From the NCBI GenBank assembly GCA_016200265.1, contig JACQFE010000012.1:117909-181908 (forward strand): a DNA stretch of 64,000 nt, in the 5' to 3' direction. The DNA is from Planctomycetota bacterium. GTDB taxonomy: Bacteria; Planctomycetota; Phycisphaerae; UBA1845. Positions 54,612 through 63,893 of the stretch are shown piece by piece. Position 1 is the stretch's first letter. Each line of letters opens with the position of its first letter. The notes under the pieces are model-generated. The model did not search any database. It had not been told where the DNA came from and saw only the letters and a program-made list of their open reading frames with translations. Both the position numbers and the translations under genes were made by a program.

Positions 54612-57600
54612 ATGAACAGAACTGAACGTGATAAGATCGACTACCCGCTGGGTCTTCCGTGCCCAGACGACGTTCGCCCGTCTTCAACGAGCGCGCGAGA
54701 TATGCCGCAGCTCCAATTCGATTTCAAGTCCATGGTCATGCCCGCGCTGACATCCGCGAATCTGGCGGAAGATCGTCCGGAATTGATTTTTGCGATCCGT
54801 TTCGCCACTCTCCTGGGAGCCGACCCTGACGCGAGATTCGACAATCCGTCTCTTGCCCAATTGGCGCATGAGATTTTTGGGAATTCCGCGGGCCACGCTC
54901 GTGACATTTACGACGCTGCGGAGGCAGGGTTCAATATCTACCTGAATCAAATCAATTTGGACGTAAGCGACGTGCCGGGTGTACTGGATAGGCTGCTTGC
55001 CGAGCAGGCACGCCTGCCAACTCAAAACCGGCGTGATCAGGAGCAGATTGATTTTCAGCAATTCAGCACTCCACCCGCCGAAGCGTTTCTAGTGGTGAAA
55101 GCCGCAGCGATCCGACCGAGGATGACAGTGCTCGAACCCAGTGCCGGCACGGGCAATATAGCGGTACTCGCGAGGCTAGCCGGCGGCGAATTGGACACGA
55201 ACGAAATCGACGAACGGCGGCTAAGACTCTTGCTCCTGCAGCAATTTGCTCCAACGGCCTTCGACGCTGAACGGCTCGACAATCTACTCTGTCCAGGGAA
55301 ATTTTACGACGTGATTGTGATGAACCCACCGTTTTCGGCGACGGGCGGTCGCGTGAAAGGGCACAGCTCATACTTCGGCGCGAGGCATTTGGAACAGGCC
55401 TTGCTTCGCCTCAAGCGCGGTGGGCGGCTTGTAGCGATCGTAGGTCGCGGGATGGCACTGGATCGCTTCATGTTCCGTGACTGGTGGACCGGCATCGAAA
55501 CGCGCTATCGTGTCCGGGCCAACATCGGCATGAACGGAAACGTGTATGCGAAGTTTGGGACCACATTCGAGCATCAGCTCATCGTCATCGACCACGATGG
55601 AGCGACGGAAAACGAAGCCGACATCATCGTCGGTAGCGAGCTTTCGATTCACGAGGCGTATGAAGTACTCAAACATCTATCGCAGGAGGACGTGTATGGG
55701 CGAATTCGCGAAAATCATCAGGCAGCAAGCTGCGTCTGTGCTGCGGACCCTGTATTTCCAGGAAGTCCCCAAAGGAACCGATCCGTTACTCGAATTGATG
55801 GCGGCGCTTCTCCACGATGGGGCAGGGGGCGTTTGCTCACTGTCCCAAATTACGATGACAACGGAGCAATGGCTCACCTGGAACCGCCTCGCGCTCCAGT
55901 GCCCTGCAGCGATCATCAAGACCATCACCCGGGATCTGGAACAGGAACAAATTCCGCTCCCGCAAGACTTGGAAGCCATGCGCTCTTGGGCCGCGCAACT
56001 TCTCCTTCGCACGCTCGACCGTCTGGGGATGGGGTAGGAGAAATTGAGAGCAGCGCATCGTCGCAAGCAATAAGCATCGAAGAAGGAACCGTCTACGCCG
56101 CCTACCGTGTGCAGAAAGCCATTGTTCGCGGCGCCAATCTTCATCCCGCAAACGTCGTTGAATCCACAGCAATGGCGTCCGTCGAGCCGCCTGATGTCAC
56201 CTACCGACATCATCTTCCGCCCGAAATCATCGCCGAAGGCTGGATCTCAAATCTTCAGCTCGAAGATGTGATCTACGCCGGACAAGCCACGAGCTCTTCC
56301 CTGCCCGATGGCGCACGCAAGGGTCATTGGAATGGCGACGGCACGGGAATCGGGAAGGGAAGGGAGATTTATGCCTTCATTTACAACGAACTGGAACAGG
56401 GCCGTACCAAGCACGTGCACATCTCCGCCTCGCACCAACTCCACGCCGATGCCACTCGCGATCGTGACGCCGTGGGTCTGCCCCTTCCCATCGTTCATCA
56501 GGCACGGTTCAAACCCACCGACACGATCCCCGCAGAGGCCGGCGTTTTCTTCACCACCTACACCATGCTTAGCACTGATTTCGACGGCGGGCAGCCAAGA
56601 TTCAAACAGTTAGTTGGATGGCTGGGTCCGGACTTCGAAGGGGTCATTGCATTCGACGAAGCCCATTTGATGAAGAACGCCGCCGCCACTCCGCATGGTA
56701 GTAAAGCGACCGTGGACGAGGGTACGCTTCGCGGAAACATGGGAATCGCCCTGCAGCGAATGTTTCCTCAAGCCAGGGTTCGTTATTTCAGCGCCACCGG
56801 GGCCACGGAAGCGAGGCACATGGCCCCCTATGAACGACTCGGGCTGTGGGGCGTAGGCGCCCCGTTTCCAGATTTTTCCTCGTTTCTTCTGGCCATGGAA
56901 CGAGGCGGTGTTGCTGCGATGGAGATGCTCTGTCGCGACTTGAAAAGTGTCGGTATGTATCTCTCTCGCACTATCAGTTACGGCGCCACGCGCTTGTGCG
57001 ACGGAACCATCGTGCCCGACAGCGCCGTGGAATACGAGCCGCTCCTGCATCGGCTGATCGAAAACGAGCGTCGTCAATACAACGACATAGCCGACCTCTG
57101 GTCGGAGTTACTGGTGGCGTTTGAATCCGCTGAGCAAAACGCCTGTCAGAAACGAAACGCTCATCGTTACGCACAGTTCTACTCTGCCCAGCAACGATTC
57201 TTCCTACAACTCATGATGGCCTACACACTTCCCGATGTGATTCCCGAAATCGAAAAGGATTTGACTCAAGGACGCTCTGTAATCTTGAGCCTCTTCAATA
57301 CCGGCGAGGCCCAAACGGACCGCAAGGTCAGAGATGCCCGTGCCAACGGAATTGAGCTCTCCGAACTCGACGCCACGCCGCGGGAGATGATCGTGCAACT
57401 CATTGAAAAGCAGTTTCCCATCTACCAGTATCGCGAAGTGACTGACCCTCGTACCGGAAACGTGATCAGCGTGCGCGTCGAAGACGCCGCCGGCAATCCC
57501 GAATTCAACCGTGAGAATCAAAGAAGACAACAAGAAATCCTCGACAAGGTCGCCGATCTGGACTTTCCGCAGAATCCACTGGACTCTTTGATCTCACATT

Positions 57601-59255
57601 TCGGTGTCGGGAGTGTGGCCGAGATCAGCGGCCGCACGCACCGCTTCGAGCATGGCAAGTACGTCCGGCGAAAAATCCATGGCGTGTCGCGCCGCGAACT
57701 CAATGAATACGAGACCAGACTCTTTCAACAAGGGAAGAAGAGACTCGCTGTCATTTCCGGCGCCGGTTCCACGGGCATCAGCGTGCACGCTGACGTGGAC
57801 GCGAAAAACCAACAGCGTCGCGTGTTCTACGCATTTCAACTTTCATGGTCTGCGGACCAACAGATGCAGGCCTTCGGGCGCGTGCATCGCTCCAATCAGA
57901 CCTCAGCTCCCGTGATTCGACTGGTTCTGCTTGACCTGGCCGGCCAGAAGCGCCTCGTAAATGCTGTGTCCAAACGCCTTGCGGCGCTCGGAGCCCTGAC
58001 CAAGGGAGAACGGCATTCGCTCTCCAGCGACCTTTTCCGACCCGAGGACGTGACCGACAATTACGGGAAGGCGGCGCTTGCGAAGCTTTATCGACAGATC
58101 GAATCCAATGCGCATAAAGATGACGGCATCGGCTTTCGCGACTTGGAACGTATGGGTGTGCTCAACAAAGAGAAAACGGCTGTACGCGATAACTACGCGA
58201 GCAACGTGGAGCAGTTTCTGAATCGAATCATGGTGCTGCACGTCGAGAAGCAGAATCGCATCTTCGAGCTTTTCTATGAGAGCTATGTGCAAGCCGTAGA
58301 AGCGGCCAAGCAAAACGGGGCTTTCGATTTTGGCGTGGAAGAGATTCGCGCAATCAACCTCCGCAAAATTGCCGAGCCGCAAATACTCTTCGTGGACCCT
58401 GCTTCTGGTGCCCGGACAATTCTTTATGAATTGGAAGGAGAAGTCGATGTCATCCGGCACGCTTTCGACAACGTCGCCGCAGGTCAGGGATTTTATCGCA
58501 ATCGCCGAAGCGAACGTATCTACGCCGTCTCCGACCACTGGGATGCGAATCGCAGCGAAGTGTTCTTGACCGGCGTGAAGGGTCCGCGGCGAGCGCTGGA
58601 GCGCCATGAACTCACCGAGAAGTATAACTGCGTCGATCGTGAAGATGCACGAAGTTGGTGGGAAGCGGTATACGCGAACACGCCGGCAACGGAGCCGAAA
58701 CGATTTTATATTTTGAGCGGGGCGATTTTTCCCATTTACGACAAGGTCATGGGCTCGGAAGGCATCCAAAACGTCAAGATTGCCCGCGCCGTGCTTGCCG
58801 ACGGCCAGGCTTTGGTCGGACTCAACTTGAGTTCAACCGACGTGCCGAACGTGAAGCAGAGGCTCGGCATCGGCACGCCGCTTGGTGAATCAACGCCCGC
58901 GGAAATTCTTGCGCTCATCACCGGCGGTTCGGTGATCGAGCTCGACAACGGCTGGCAACTCATGACGCGCCGCATCGCCGGCGACGACGTGGTTGAGCTT
59001 TCTCTCAACGGAGTTCCCGCGAATCGCGAAGAGCTTCGCGCATACGGTCTGTGCGAAGAAATCGTATCGTACAAGCGCCACTGGTTCGTGGTGCTGGAAG
59101 ACGCCGCCGCCGTGCTCCCAGAGGTTTTGGCACATCGAAAACCCGTTCGCGACCTCACCGCGACACAAGCATCCGAGTCGCCCAATCTGAATCACGACGG
59201 ATCCGCCGCCGCAATCAACGACGAGGAAGATGAAGCAGCTACAACTCTTCGGTGA
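54612..59255 (+). CDS. DarB-like fused DNA methyltransferase / strawberry-notch helicase
   Basis: 1547 residues from an ATG at 54612 (an upstream open frame overlaps the previous gene; the ribosome site is weak). The N-terminal part is an N6-type methyltransferase: VLEPSAGTGNIAVLA (about 171-185) and VIVMNPPFSATGG (about 235-247). Residues about 560-1250 form an SF2 helicase of the strawberry-notch type: GDGTGIGKGRE (P-loop, about 575), FDEAH (about 681), GRVHRSNQTSAPV (about 1088). Such methylase-helicases, like phage P1 DarB, protect incoming DNA from restriction. Between the two parts, residues about 361-475 look like out-of-frame sequence and overlap a nested gene at 55696-56037. A true fusion or a compound artefact are both possible. 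Confidence 0.8.
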   Translation: MNRTERDKIDYPLGLPCPDDVRPSSTSARDMPQLQFDFKSMVMPALTSANLAEDRPELIFAIRFATLLGADPDARFDNPSLAQLAHEIFGNSAGHARDIYDAAEAGFNIYLNQINLDVSDVPGVLDRLLAEQARLPTQNRRDQEQIDFQQFSTPPAEAFLVVKAAAIRPRMTVLEPSAGTGNIAVLARLAGGELDTNEIDERRLRLLLLQQFAPTAFDAERLDNLLCPGKFYDVIVMNPPFSATGGRVKGHSSYFGARHLEQALLRLKRGGRLVAIVGRGMALDRFMFRDWWTGIETRYRVRANIGMNGNVYAKFGTTFEHQLIVIDHDGATENEADIIVGSELSIHEAYEVLKHLSQEDVYGRIRENHQAASCVCAADPVFPGSPQRNRSVTRIDGGASPRWGRGRLLTVPNYDDNGAMAHLEPPRAPVPCSDHQDHHPGSGTGTNSAPARLGSHALLGRATSPSHARPSGDGVGEIESSASSQAISIEEGTVYAAYRVQKAIVRGANLHPANVVESTAMASVEPPDVTYRHHLPPEIIAEGWISNLQLEDVIYAGQATSSSLPDGARKGHWNGDGTGIGKGREIYAFIYNELEQGRTKHVHISASHQLHADATRDRDAVGLPLPIVHQARFKPTDTIPAEAGVFFTTYTMLSTDFDGGQPRFKQLVGWLGPDFEGVIAFDEAHLMKNAAATPHGSKATVDEGTLRGNMGIALQRMFPQARVRYFSATGATEARHMAPYERLGLWGVGAPFPDFSSFLLAMERGGVAAMEMLCRDLKSVGMYLSRTISYGATRLCDGTIVPDSAVEYEPLLHRLIENERRQYNDIADLWSELLVAFESAEQNACQKRNAHRYAQFYSAQQRFFLQLMMAYTLPDVIPEIEKDLTQGRSVILSLFNTGEAQTDRKVRDARANGIELSELDATPREMIVQLIEKQFPIYQYREVTDPRTGNVISVRVEDAAGNPEFNRENQRRQQEILDKVADLDFPQNPLDSLISHFGVGSVAEISGRTHRFEHGKYVRRKIHGVSRRELNEYETRLFQQGKKRLAVISGAGSTGISVHADVDAKNQQRRVFYAFQLSWSADQQMQAFGRVHRSNQTSAPVIRLVLLDLAGQKRLVNAVSKRLAALGALTKGERHSLSSDLFRPEDVTDNYGKAALAKLYRQIESNAHKDDGIGFRDLERMGVLNKEKTAVRDNYASNVEQFLNRIMVLHVEKQNRIFELFYESYVQAVEAAKQNGAFDFGVEEIRAINLRKIAEPQILFVDPASGARTILYELEGEVDVIRHAFDNVAAGQGFYRNRRSERIYAVSDHWDANRSEVFLTGVKGPRRALERHELTEKYNCVDREDARSWWEAVYANTPATEPKRFYILSGAIFPIYDKVMGSEGIQNVKIARAVLADGQALVGLNLSSTDVPNVKQRLGIGTPLGESTPAEILALITGGSVIELDNGWQLMTRRIAGDDVVELSLNGVPANREELRAYGLCEEIVSYKRHWFVVLEDAAAVLPEVLAHRKPVRDLTATQASESPNLNHDGSAAAINDEEDEAATTLR
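55696..56037 (+). CDS. Nested small protein inside the methylase-helicase ORF
   Basis: 113 residues in the +1 frame from an ATG at 55696 with AGGAGG 7 nt upstream. The sequence looks like a real soluble helical protein: GEFAKIIRQQAASVLRTLY, DPLLELMAALLHDGAGG, TMTTEQWLTWNRLAL, AAIIKTITRDLEQE. By hand count, 29 of 40 third positions are G/C in this frame at 55801-55920 against 21 of 40 in the long frame, and the long frame there is a Pro/His/Ser/Gly-rich stretch unlike the rest. It may be a separate gene, or the true middle of the large protein displaced by two compensating frameshifts (a GGGG run lies at its end, 56031-56034). Confidence 0.65.
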   Translation: MGEFAKIIRQQAASVLRTLYFQEVPKGTDPLLELMAALLHDGAGGVCSLSQITMTTEQWLTWNRLALQCPAAIIKTITRDLEQEQIPLPQDLEAMRSWAAQLLLRTLDRLGMG

Positions 59256-60213
59256 TTGCCATCCATCGGCGGACCGGAATTTTCGCGACGCTTCACTTCC
59301 TCCGGTGTCCCAGGCCGCGCTCGTAATTTCGGACGAGCTCGCGGCGCTCGCCGTTCCCGAAGCGCCCGATGATGAATCCGCTGATTCGACGGAAACTGTT
59401 GATCGACCCCCAATTGCAACGCCACTACCGACGGCGACCGAAGCCGGAGTATTCGGCCTGACTTCCGACGGCCCGATTGTGCCTGACGAAGAGGAAATCG
59501 CGGCGCTCACCGCCGAACACGCCAACGAAATGATCATCTTGCTTGCGGATTCGCAGGTGATGGAAGAAGCACTCCGGCTCGAACACGACCCGGCCACAAG
59601 GCGAGTGCCAAAGACGGAAGAAGAAAAACGCAATCTTCTCGCGCGCACCGACAAGGAATGGAAACGACTGACTCAAAGCTACGCCGACGCGGTGGCTGCT
59701 TATGCGGATGCGTTTGGCGATATAGCCGCAGAGAAGCTTGACCAATGGGTCCGCAAGACCGTCGCTGACGGCAAGCAGAAGCGACAGCCGTATCCGCCGT
59801 CGCACCCCTGGCATTATTTTCATGCAGGGGATAACGCCACGCCCATGCCGGTGGAATCTATTGAGCCAAGCCCCGATGCAGGTCGATGGCTTGCAGAACG
59901 GTTGCCGAAGAACAAAGCCAAGCGCACGCAGAAACTCCGCGACATGTTCGTGCATGAACAAGAAGCACTTGCGGCCGACAAGGCAAGGTACGCTGACATC
60001 GTCGAGCGCGGCGCCGAGGCGCTCAGCCGGTACGACCGCACAATTGCCCACACCTCCGACGCGATGGCCGTGGCCACATCGTTGGCGCTCAAATACACGC
60101 ACGTCAGCCTGGGTTTGAGCCGAGTGGCTTGGCTTACGAGCGAGCTTGAACGACTTTCACCTGGGACTCTGGTGTCGCGGAGTGCTCGTAGTTGTGCGAC
60201 ACACCCGGAGTGA
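59230..60213 (+). CDS. Hypothetical protein coupled to the methylase-helicase
   Basis: 327 residues, overlapping the preceding gene by 26 bp, so translation is probably coupled. Residues 1-90 are Pro/Ala/Glu-rich and disordered. The rest is helical and charged (EEEIAALTAEHANEMIILLAD, YADAVAAYADAFGDIAAEKL, RGAEALSRYDRTIAHTSDAMA). A short conserved-looking block PSHPWHYFHAGDNATPM sits in the middle. No enzyme motif or membrane helix is present. In DarB-like systems accessory proteins accompany the methylase-helicase; a partner role is inferred from the overlap. Confidence 0.6.
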   Translation: MKQLQLFGDCHPSADRNFRDASLPPVSQAALVISDELAALAVPEAPDDESADSTETVDRPPIATPLPTATEAGVFGLTSDGPIVPDEEEIAALTAEHANEMIILLADSQVMEEALRLEHDPATRRVPKTEEEKRNLLARTDKEWKRLTQSYADAVAAYADAFGDIAAEKLDQWVRKTVADGKQKRQPYPPSHPWHYFHAGDNATPMPVESIEPSPDAGRWLAERLPKNKAKRTQKLRDMFVHEQEALAADKARYADIVERGAEALSRYDRTIAHTSDAMAVATSLALKYTHVSLGLSRVAWLTSELERLSPGTLVSRSARSCATHPE

Positions 60214-60305
60214 GCAATTCAACAAACTCGGCCACCACTCTGAAGGAAGCCGAGCCTGCCAACCTGATCTCGCAGAATCGCTGGCAAATTTGAATACATG
60301 CTCAA

Positions 60306-60938
60306 TCAGAGTTTTCGAATGGCCCTTCTCAAGCCGATCGTTCCTAGCCCACCGACAAACAACAAGAGAATGCTTGGCTCTGGTACAACAAGCACATCAT
60401 TCACGCCGAATGCCGTGATGCCGCGTCCTGCAAGGCGACCCATTTCGTCGTCGATTCCGCTCGCTGAGGTTAGGACAAAATCTACGAGCGAACCGGGTGG
60501 AGCATTGGTAAAGACATCGAACGTCCCAATCAGAATTGGCGTATTAAGGGGAAGCGCTGGCCCTACAAAAGGTGTCGAGAGCGACCCTGTCACACCACTC
60601 ACGCGGAAGTTTCCGCTTCCCGTGTTCAGAGACTGATCATCCGGCAGCCATGATGGCGTGAGGCTCGCAAATGCTCCACTCTCTTGCCAACTGGATGCGT
60701 CTAGTCTCCCGGTTGAGAAGTCCCCGCCTTGAAAATCAAATAGATAAGCAGAAAGGGCCGAAGTAGAGGGTGACGTGTTTTCAAGCCAAAGGCCAATCGA
60801 ATTCGTGCCTGGCTCTACGCCTACGCCACCTTGTCCAGCAAGCGGCTGTCCATCCCTGGTGAATGAGACGACAACGCCCGCACTGACGAAGCCTTGTATT
60901 AAGAGAACAATCCCCGCTACACCCAAAATCTTTCGCAT
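60306..60938 (-). CDS. PEP-CTERM-anchored secreted protein
   Basis: 210 residues from an ATG at 60938 with GGAGG about 7 nt upstream. It has an N-terminal signal (GVAGIVLLIQGFVSAG) and a beta-rich middle of about 150 residues. A classical PEP-CTERM tail ends it: VPEPSILLLFVGGLGTIGLRR, partly quoted, then AIRKL. Such tails are cut and sorted by an exosortase, which is not in this window. It starts 15 bp after the lipase-dockerin gene on the same strand and is probably co-transcribed with it. It is probably an exopolysaccharide- or biofilm-linked surface protein. Confidence 0.85.
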   Translation of the reverse strand: MRKILGVAGIVLLIQGFVSAGVVVSFTRDGQPLAGQGGVGVEPGTNSIGLWLENTSPSTSALSAYLFDFQGGDFSTGRLDASSWQESGAFASLTPSWLPDDQSLNTGSGNFRVSGVTGSLSTPFVGPALPLNTPILIGTFDVFTNAPPGSLVDFVLTSASGIDDEMGRLAGRGITAFGVNDVLVVPEPSILLLFVGGLGTIGLRRAIRKL

Positions 60939-60953
60939 GATGTCGCCTCCAAT

Positions 60954-63893
60954 CTAATGTTGCGGTGGCGAGCCAAGAACCGCGCCGTTGTTCCGAGTCC
61001 AACACGTTAAAAACTGAGTTCTGTCAAAAACGTCCGTATCGCCGTCACATTGAAAATCCGCGAGAAGGTTGTCGCCAACAACTCCATTTTCCGAAGTCCA
61101 CTGAGCAAGATACTGAGTCCGATCGAACACGTCGACGTCCCCATCTCGCTGGAAATCACCACAGAGAACAGCGAAGTCTATCCAGAAGTCGCCGTTCCCC
61201 GCCGTGCCTCCACTCGCGTTTCCTCTAAGCGGGTTTCCGCATCCGTTTTGGATCGTGCCGTTAATTCGGATCGAGTGCCACGAAGCATCAGCGACCGCAT
61301 CGAACACAAACGTAGCTGTATGGCTCAATTCGTCATACTGAAACGCATGAATACTTGATGAGAACCCGTCGATGGCAAACTCGTTGGCCGTTAACGCTTT
61401 CCCACCGGGCCCGCTAACATTCTCGCTGAAAACAATCTCCACAGAATCAGGAGGACAGCCGTCCCAGTATATTACGTCGTCGGCAGGGTAGTGACTCGCG
61501 ACTGTTGGCCGCTCATTCACGTGTGTCCCGACGCAGACGCCATTTCGACAGTTATCTTCAAAAGTGCAAGCATCATCATCATCGCACGGCATTCCCTCGG
61601 GCGAGACATTGGCTTGGCACACCCCCTTTTCATCGCACGTGTCAGCCGCGTTACATACTGTGGAATTGCGATTTCCGCATGTTGTTCCAGTCGGTTGTCG
61701 CGACCAAGCTGCAGTGTCCAGGTCAGGGTCGCAGATCAAGCAATCATTGCTCGGCGACGTCGTGCCAGTCGTATAGCAAACACCCTCGATCAGGCACGAT
61801 CCACCAAGTACGACCGACGGTTTACATTCGCCGGTTGTCACGTCACATTCGTCGAGCGTACATGCCAGTCCATCATCGCAGCCACTCGGCTCCTCGCAGG
61901 TGCAAATGCGTAGACTCTCATTGCAATGCTCAAGATCAATGCAAGGATCGACACCATCAACGCATTGACCATTGCGGCAAATCTCTATCCCGTTACAGAA
62001 CAAGGAATCTGGGCACGCCTGTCCCTCGCGAATCGGCTGCGCCTCGCAGTTTCCCGTTGTCGGATCACATGTCCCGATTGTGCACACACCGTCTTTGCTC
62101 GAGCAATCATTAGCATCATATAACACTGAGATTATCTCCGACCCACCCCCAACAATCGTCACCGTTAGGTCATCAGGCTTTTGCCAGCAGGCGAGATCTC
62201 GAAATGTCACCCCGTGCTCTCCCGGCGATAATTCTGTTTGATCACCACTGTTGTGCCACTCTTGGTCCGATCCATCCATCAATCGCCACTGCGATCCAGC
62301 AGCTCGCACGCCGGCCGGCTCGATATCAATCCGCAAGAAACCGCGATCCGCAGCAACCAAGAACCCGCAAAGCTCATTAGCTATCAACTCCCAATAAGCA
62401 CTATTATCCGTGTCGAGAAGATCAAGATGATCCCGGATCCCATATGCCGAGCCCCACACCATATACGCTCGCGCCACCTGAGATCGGTTTGCAATTAGGA
62501 TGTTGTCGAGCTGAATTTGTTCATCACCCACCAAGGAAGAAAAACGAGCTCCTCCGCTGATATCGAGGAAAAGCCCACTTTGTAATGGGACGAGTCCATC
62601 ATTGGCGTAGTAAGTCGCAAGTCCCGTTCCCACATTCGACATTTCAGCCAATAGACGAGTTACGATCTCGAGTGAATAGTGTTCCGGAATCAAACCTCGC
62701 GCCGCAGTGCCTTTTGACTCTGACGAAATAACATCGCAGACAACAGTGACCTGATCATTGTCACTGAGAGAGTCATCGTACGCAGCAATTGCCACTATCT
62801 TGCCTAGTTGCATTTTACTATTTGCGTTCAAGTCACCCAACGACCCGAACATCTCTTTATACATCGGCGAATAAAAAATCGTACGATCGAGACCGCCGTT
62901 GCTGACGTTGCCGTCACCGGGTGTCAGCATCAGATACCCTTCGTCCGCAATATCCACCGGAAAATATTGCAGAATCGGAGTATTCAGCTTTCCGTCACCG
63001 TTATCCCATGCGAGCCCCAAGGATCCCAAGCGATCCACATCGAAACCCAATCCGTCCAAGGGTGTGTCATGCGTATTTACCAACACGTCAAAACAGGTCG
63101 TGGACACGGCATCCGGTCCGTACAATTGCTCCCACATGACCCCGGTCCAATCAGGCACGGCAAATGGGCTCCCATGGTGGGGTGTGCCCAACGTTAGCAA
63201 GCCTGCGACGTTCTGCATGTGCGAAGGGCTTCGCATGAAGGAGCGAACGACCAACCCTCCACGACTATGTGCCAGGAAAACCACTTTCGTTCCTTCGGGG
63301 TAATTGGCAAGCAGCCCATGACCGGTGTCTCCAACGAAAGTCGCCAAGTCCGCAGCGTTACCAGAAGTTCCGTTGAATCCTATCGGGCCGTCGGTCTCGT
63401 GATACCAGATATATGTGTCGAAGGTTTCCTCAATGCACGGATAGTGCTTCATTTGCGACAAGAACGGTCCCCAACGTGCCTGCGGTTTTCCCTCACTGTT
63501 GTCCCCGTGCACCAGGATGAGGGGCGTCTTCTGCGATGGTTGTGGATTCGGCTCGACGTGCCAACCCCGTTTCCGCACGGTGAAGTCCAGCGGAGTGGAG
63601 ACAGCAGGCGCGTAGGAACCATTTCCGTTGTAAGAGGCCCGCACTTGCATTTGGATCGACTGTCGCGGGTCGTCTGAAGGAAGTACAGTTTCATTGGGCA
63701 CGAAGTACACCTCGGCGGCTCCGGAAGCTCTTGTCAAAGTGCTCGTAAGCGATACATGATCTTCAGGTATGCTCTCCCACCCGCTTCCGAAGTTGACCTG
63801 AAACTGAATCAGCTCTCCTTCAATAGCGATGCCCCCAGGAATTACATCACAATATGCCTCTAGCAGCCTGTTGAAAAAGTCCTTGACGCCCAT
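60954..63893 (-). CDS. Lipase-like alpha/beta hydrolase with Cys-rich repeats and dockerin, 5' end replaced by an insertion sequence
   Basis: 979 residues as read from an ATG at 63893. The hydrolase domain (about 120-500) has VHG (128-130) for the oxyanion hole and the nucleophile elbow AHSRGG with Ser210, as in secreted lipases. Cys-rich 'CDPTTGNCEAQPI' type repeats follow (about 590-790), then an Ig-like domain with the opening 'RPTVASHYPADD', then two dockerin half-repeats (GDFQRDGDVDVFDRTQYL and DFQCDGDTDVFDRTQFL). There is no signal peptide: the first 12 residues (MGVKDFFNRLLE) are encoded by the terminal repeat of an adjacent insertion sequence. The original start and signal are probably lost, so export is doubtful. 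Confidence 0.75.
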   Translation of the reverse strand: MGVKDFFNRLLEAYCDVIPGGIAIEGELIQFQVNFGSGWESIPEDHVSLTSTLTRASGAAEVYFVPNETVLPSDDPRQSIQMQVRASYNGNGSYAPAVSTPLDFTVRKRGWHVEPNPQPSQKTPLILVHGDNSEGKPQARWGPFLSQMKHYPCIEETFDTYIWYHETDGPIGFNGTSGNAADLATFVGDTGHGLLANYPEGTKVVFLAHSRGGLVVRSFMRSPSHMQNVAGLLTLGTPHHGSPFAVPDWTGVMWEQLYGPDAVSTTCFDVLVNTHDTPLDGLGFDVDRLGSLGLAWDNGDGKLNTPILQYFPVDIADEGYLMLTPGDGNVSNGGLDRTIFYSPMYKEMFGSLGDLNANSKMQLGKIVAIAAYDDSLSDNDQVTVVCDVISSESKGTAARGLIPEHYSLEIVTRLLAEMSNVGTGLATYYANDGLVPLQSGLFLDISGGARFSSLVGDEQIQLDNILIANRSQVARAYMVWGSAYGIRDHLDLLDTDNSAYWELIANELCGFLVAADRGFLRIDIEPAGVRAAGSQWRLMDGSDQEWHNSGDQTELSPGEHGVTFRDLACWQKPDDLTVTIVGGGSEIISVLYDANDCSSKDGVCTIGTCDPTTGNCEAQPIREGQACPDSLFCNGIEICRNGQCVDGVDPCIDLEHCNESLRICTCEEPSGCDDGLACTLDECDVTTGECKPSVVLGGSCLIEGVCYTTGTTSPSNDCLICDPDLDTAAWSRQPTGTTCGNRNSTVCNAADTCDEKGVCQANVSPEGMPCDDDDACTFEDNCRNGVCVGTHVNERPTVASHYPADDVIYWDGCPPDSVEIVFSENVSGPGGKALTANEFAIDGFSSSIHAFQYDELSHTATFVFDAVADASWHSIRINGTIQNGCGNPLRGNASGGTAGNGDFWIDFAVLCGDFQRDGDVDVFDRTQYLAQWTSENGVVGDNLLADFQCDGDTDVFDRTQFLTCWTRNNGAVLGSPPQH

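Noticed and set aside
55696..56037. Nested frame considered as a simple antisense or chance shadow
   Set aside because: It is on the same strand with a strong ribosome site and better third-position bias than the long frame, so I kept it as a probable gene.
58890..59654. Open frame of 254 codons on the minus strand, Ser-rich
   Set aside because: It is the antisense shadow of the 3' end of the methylase-helicase gene and of the next gene, which are supported by domains and overlap coupling.
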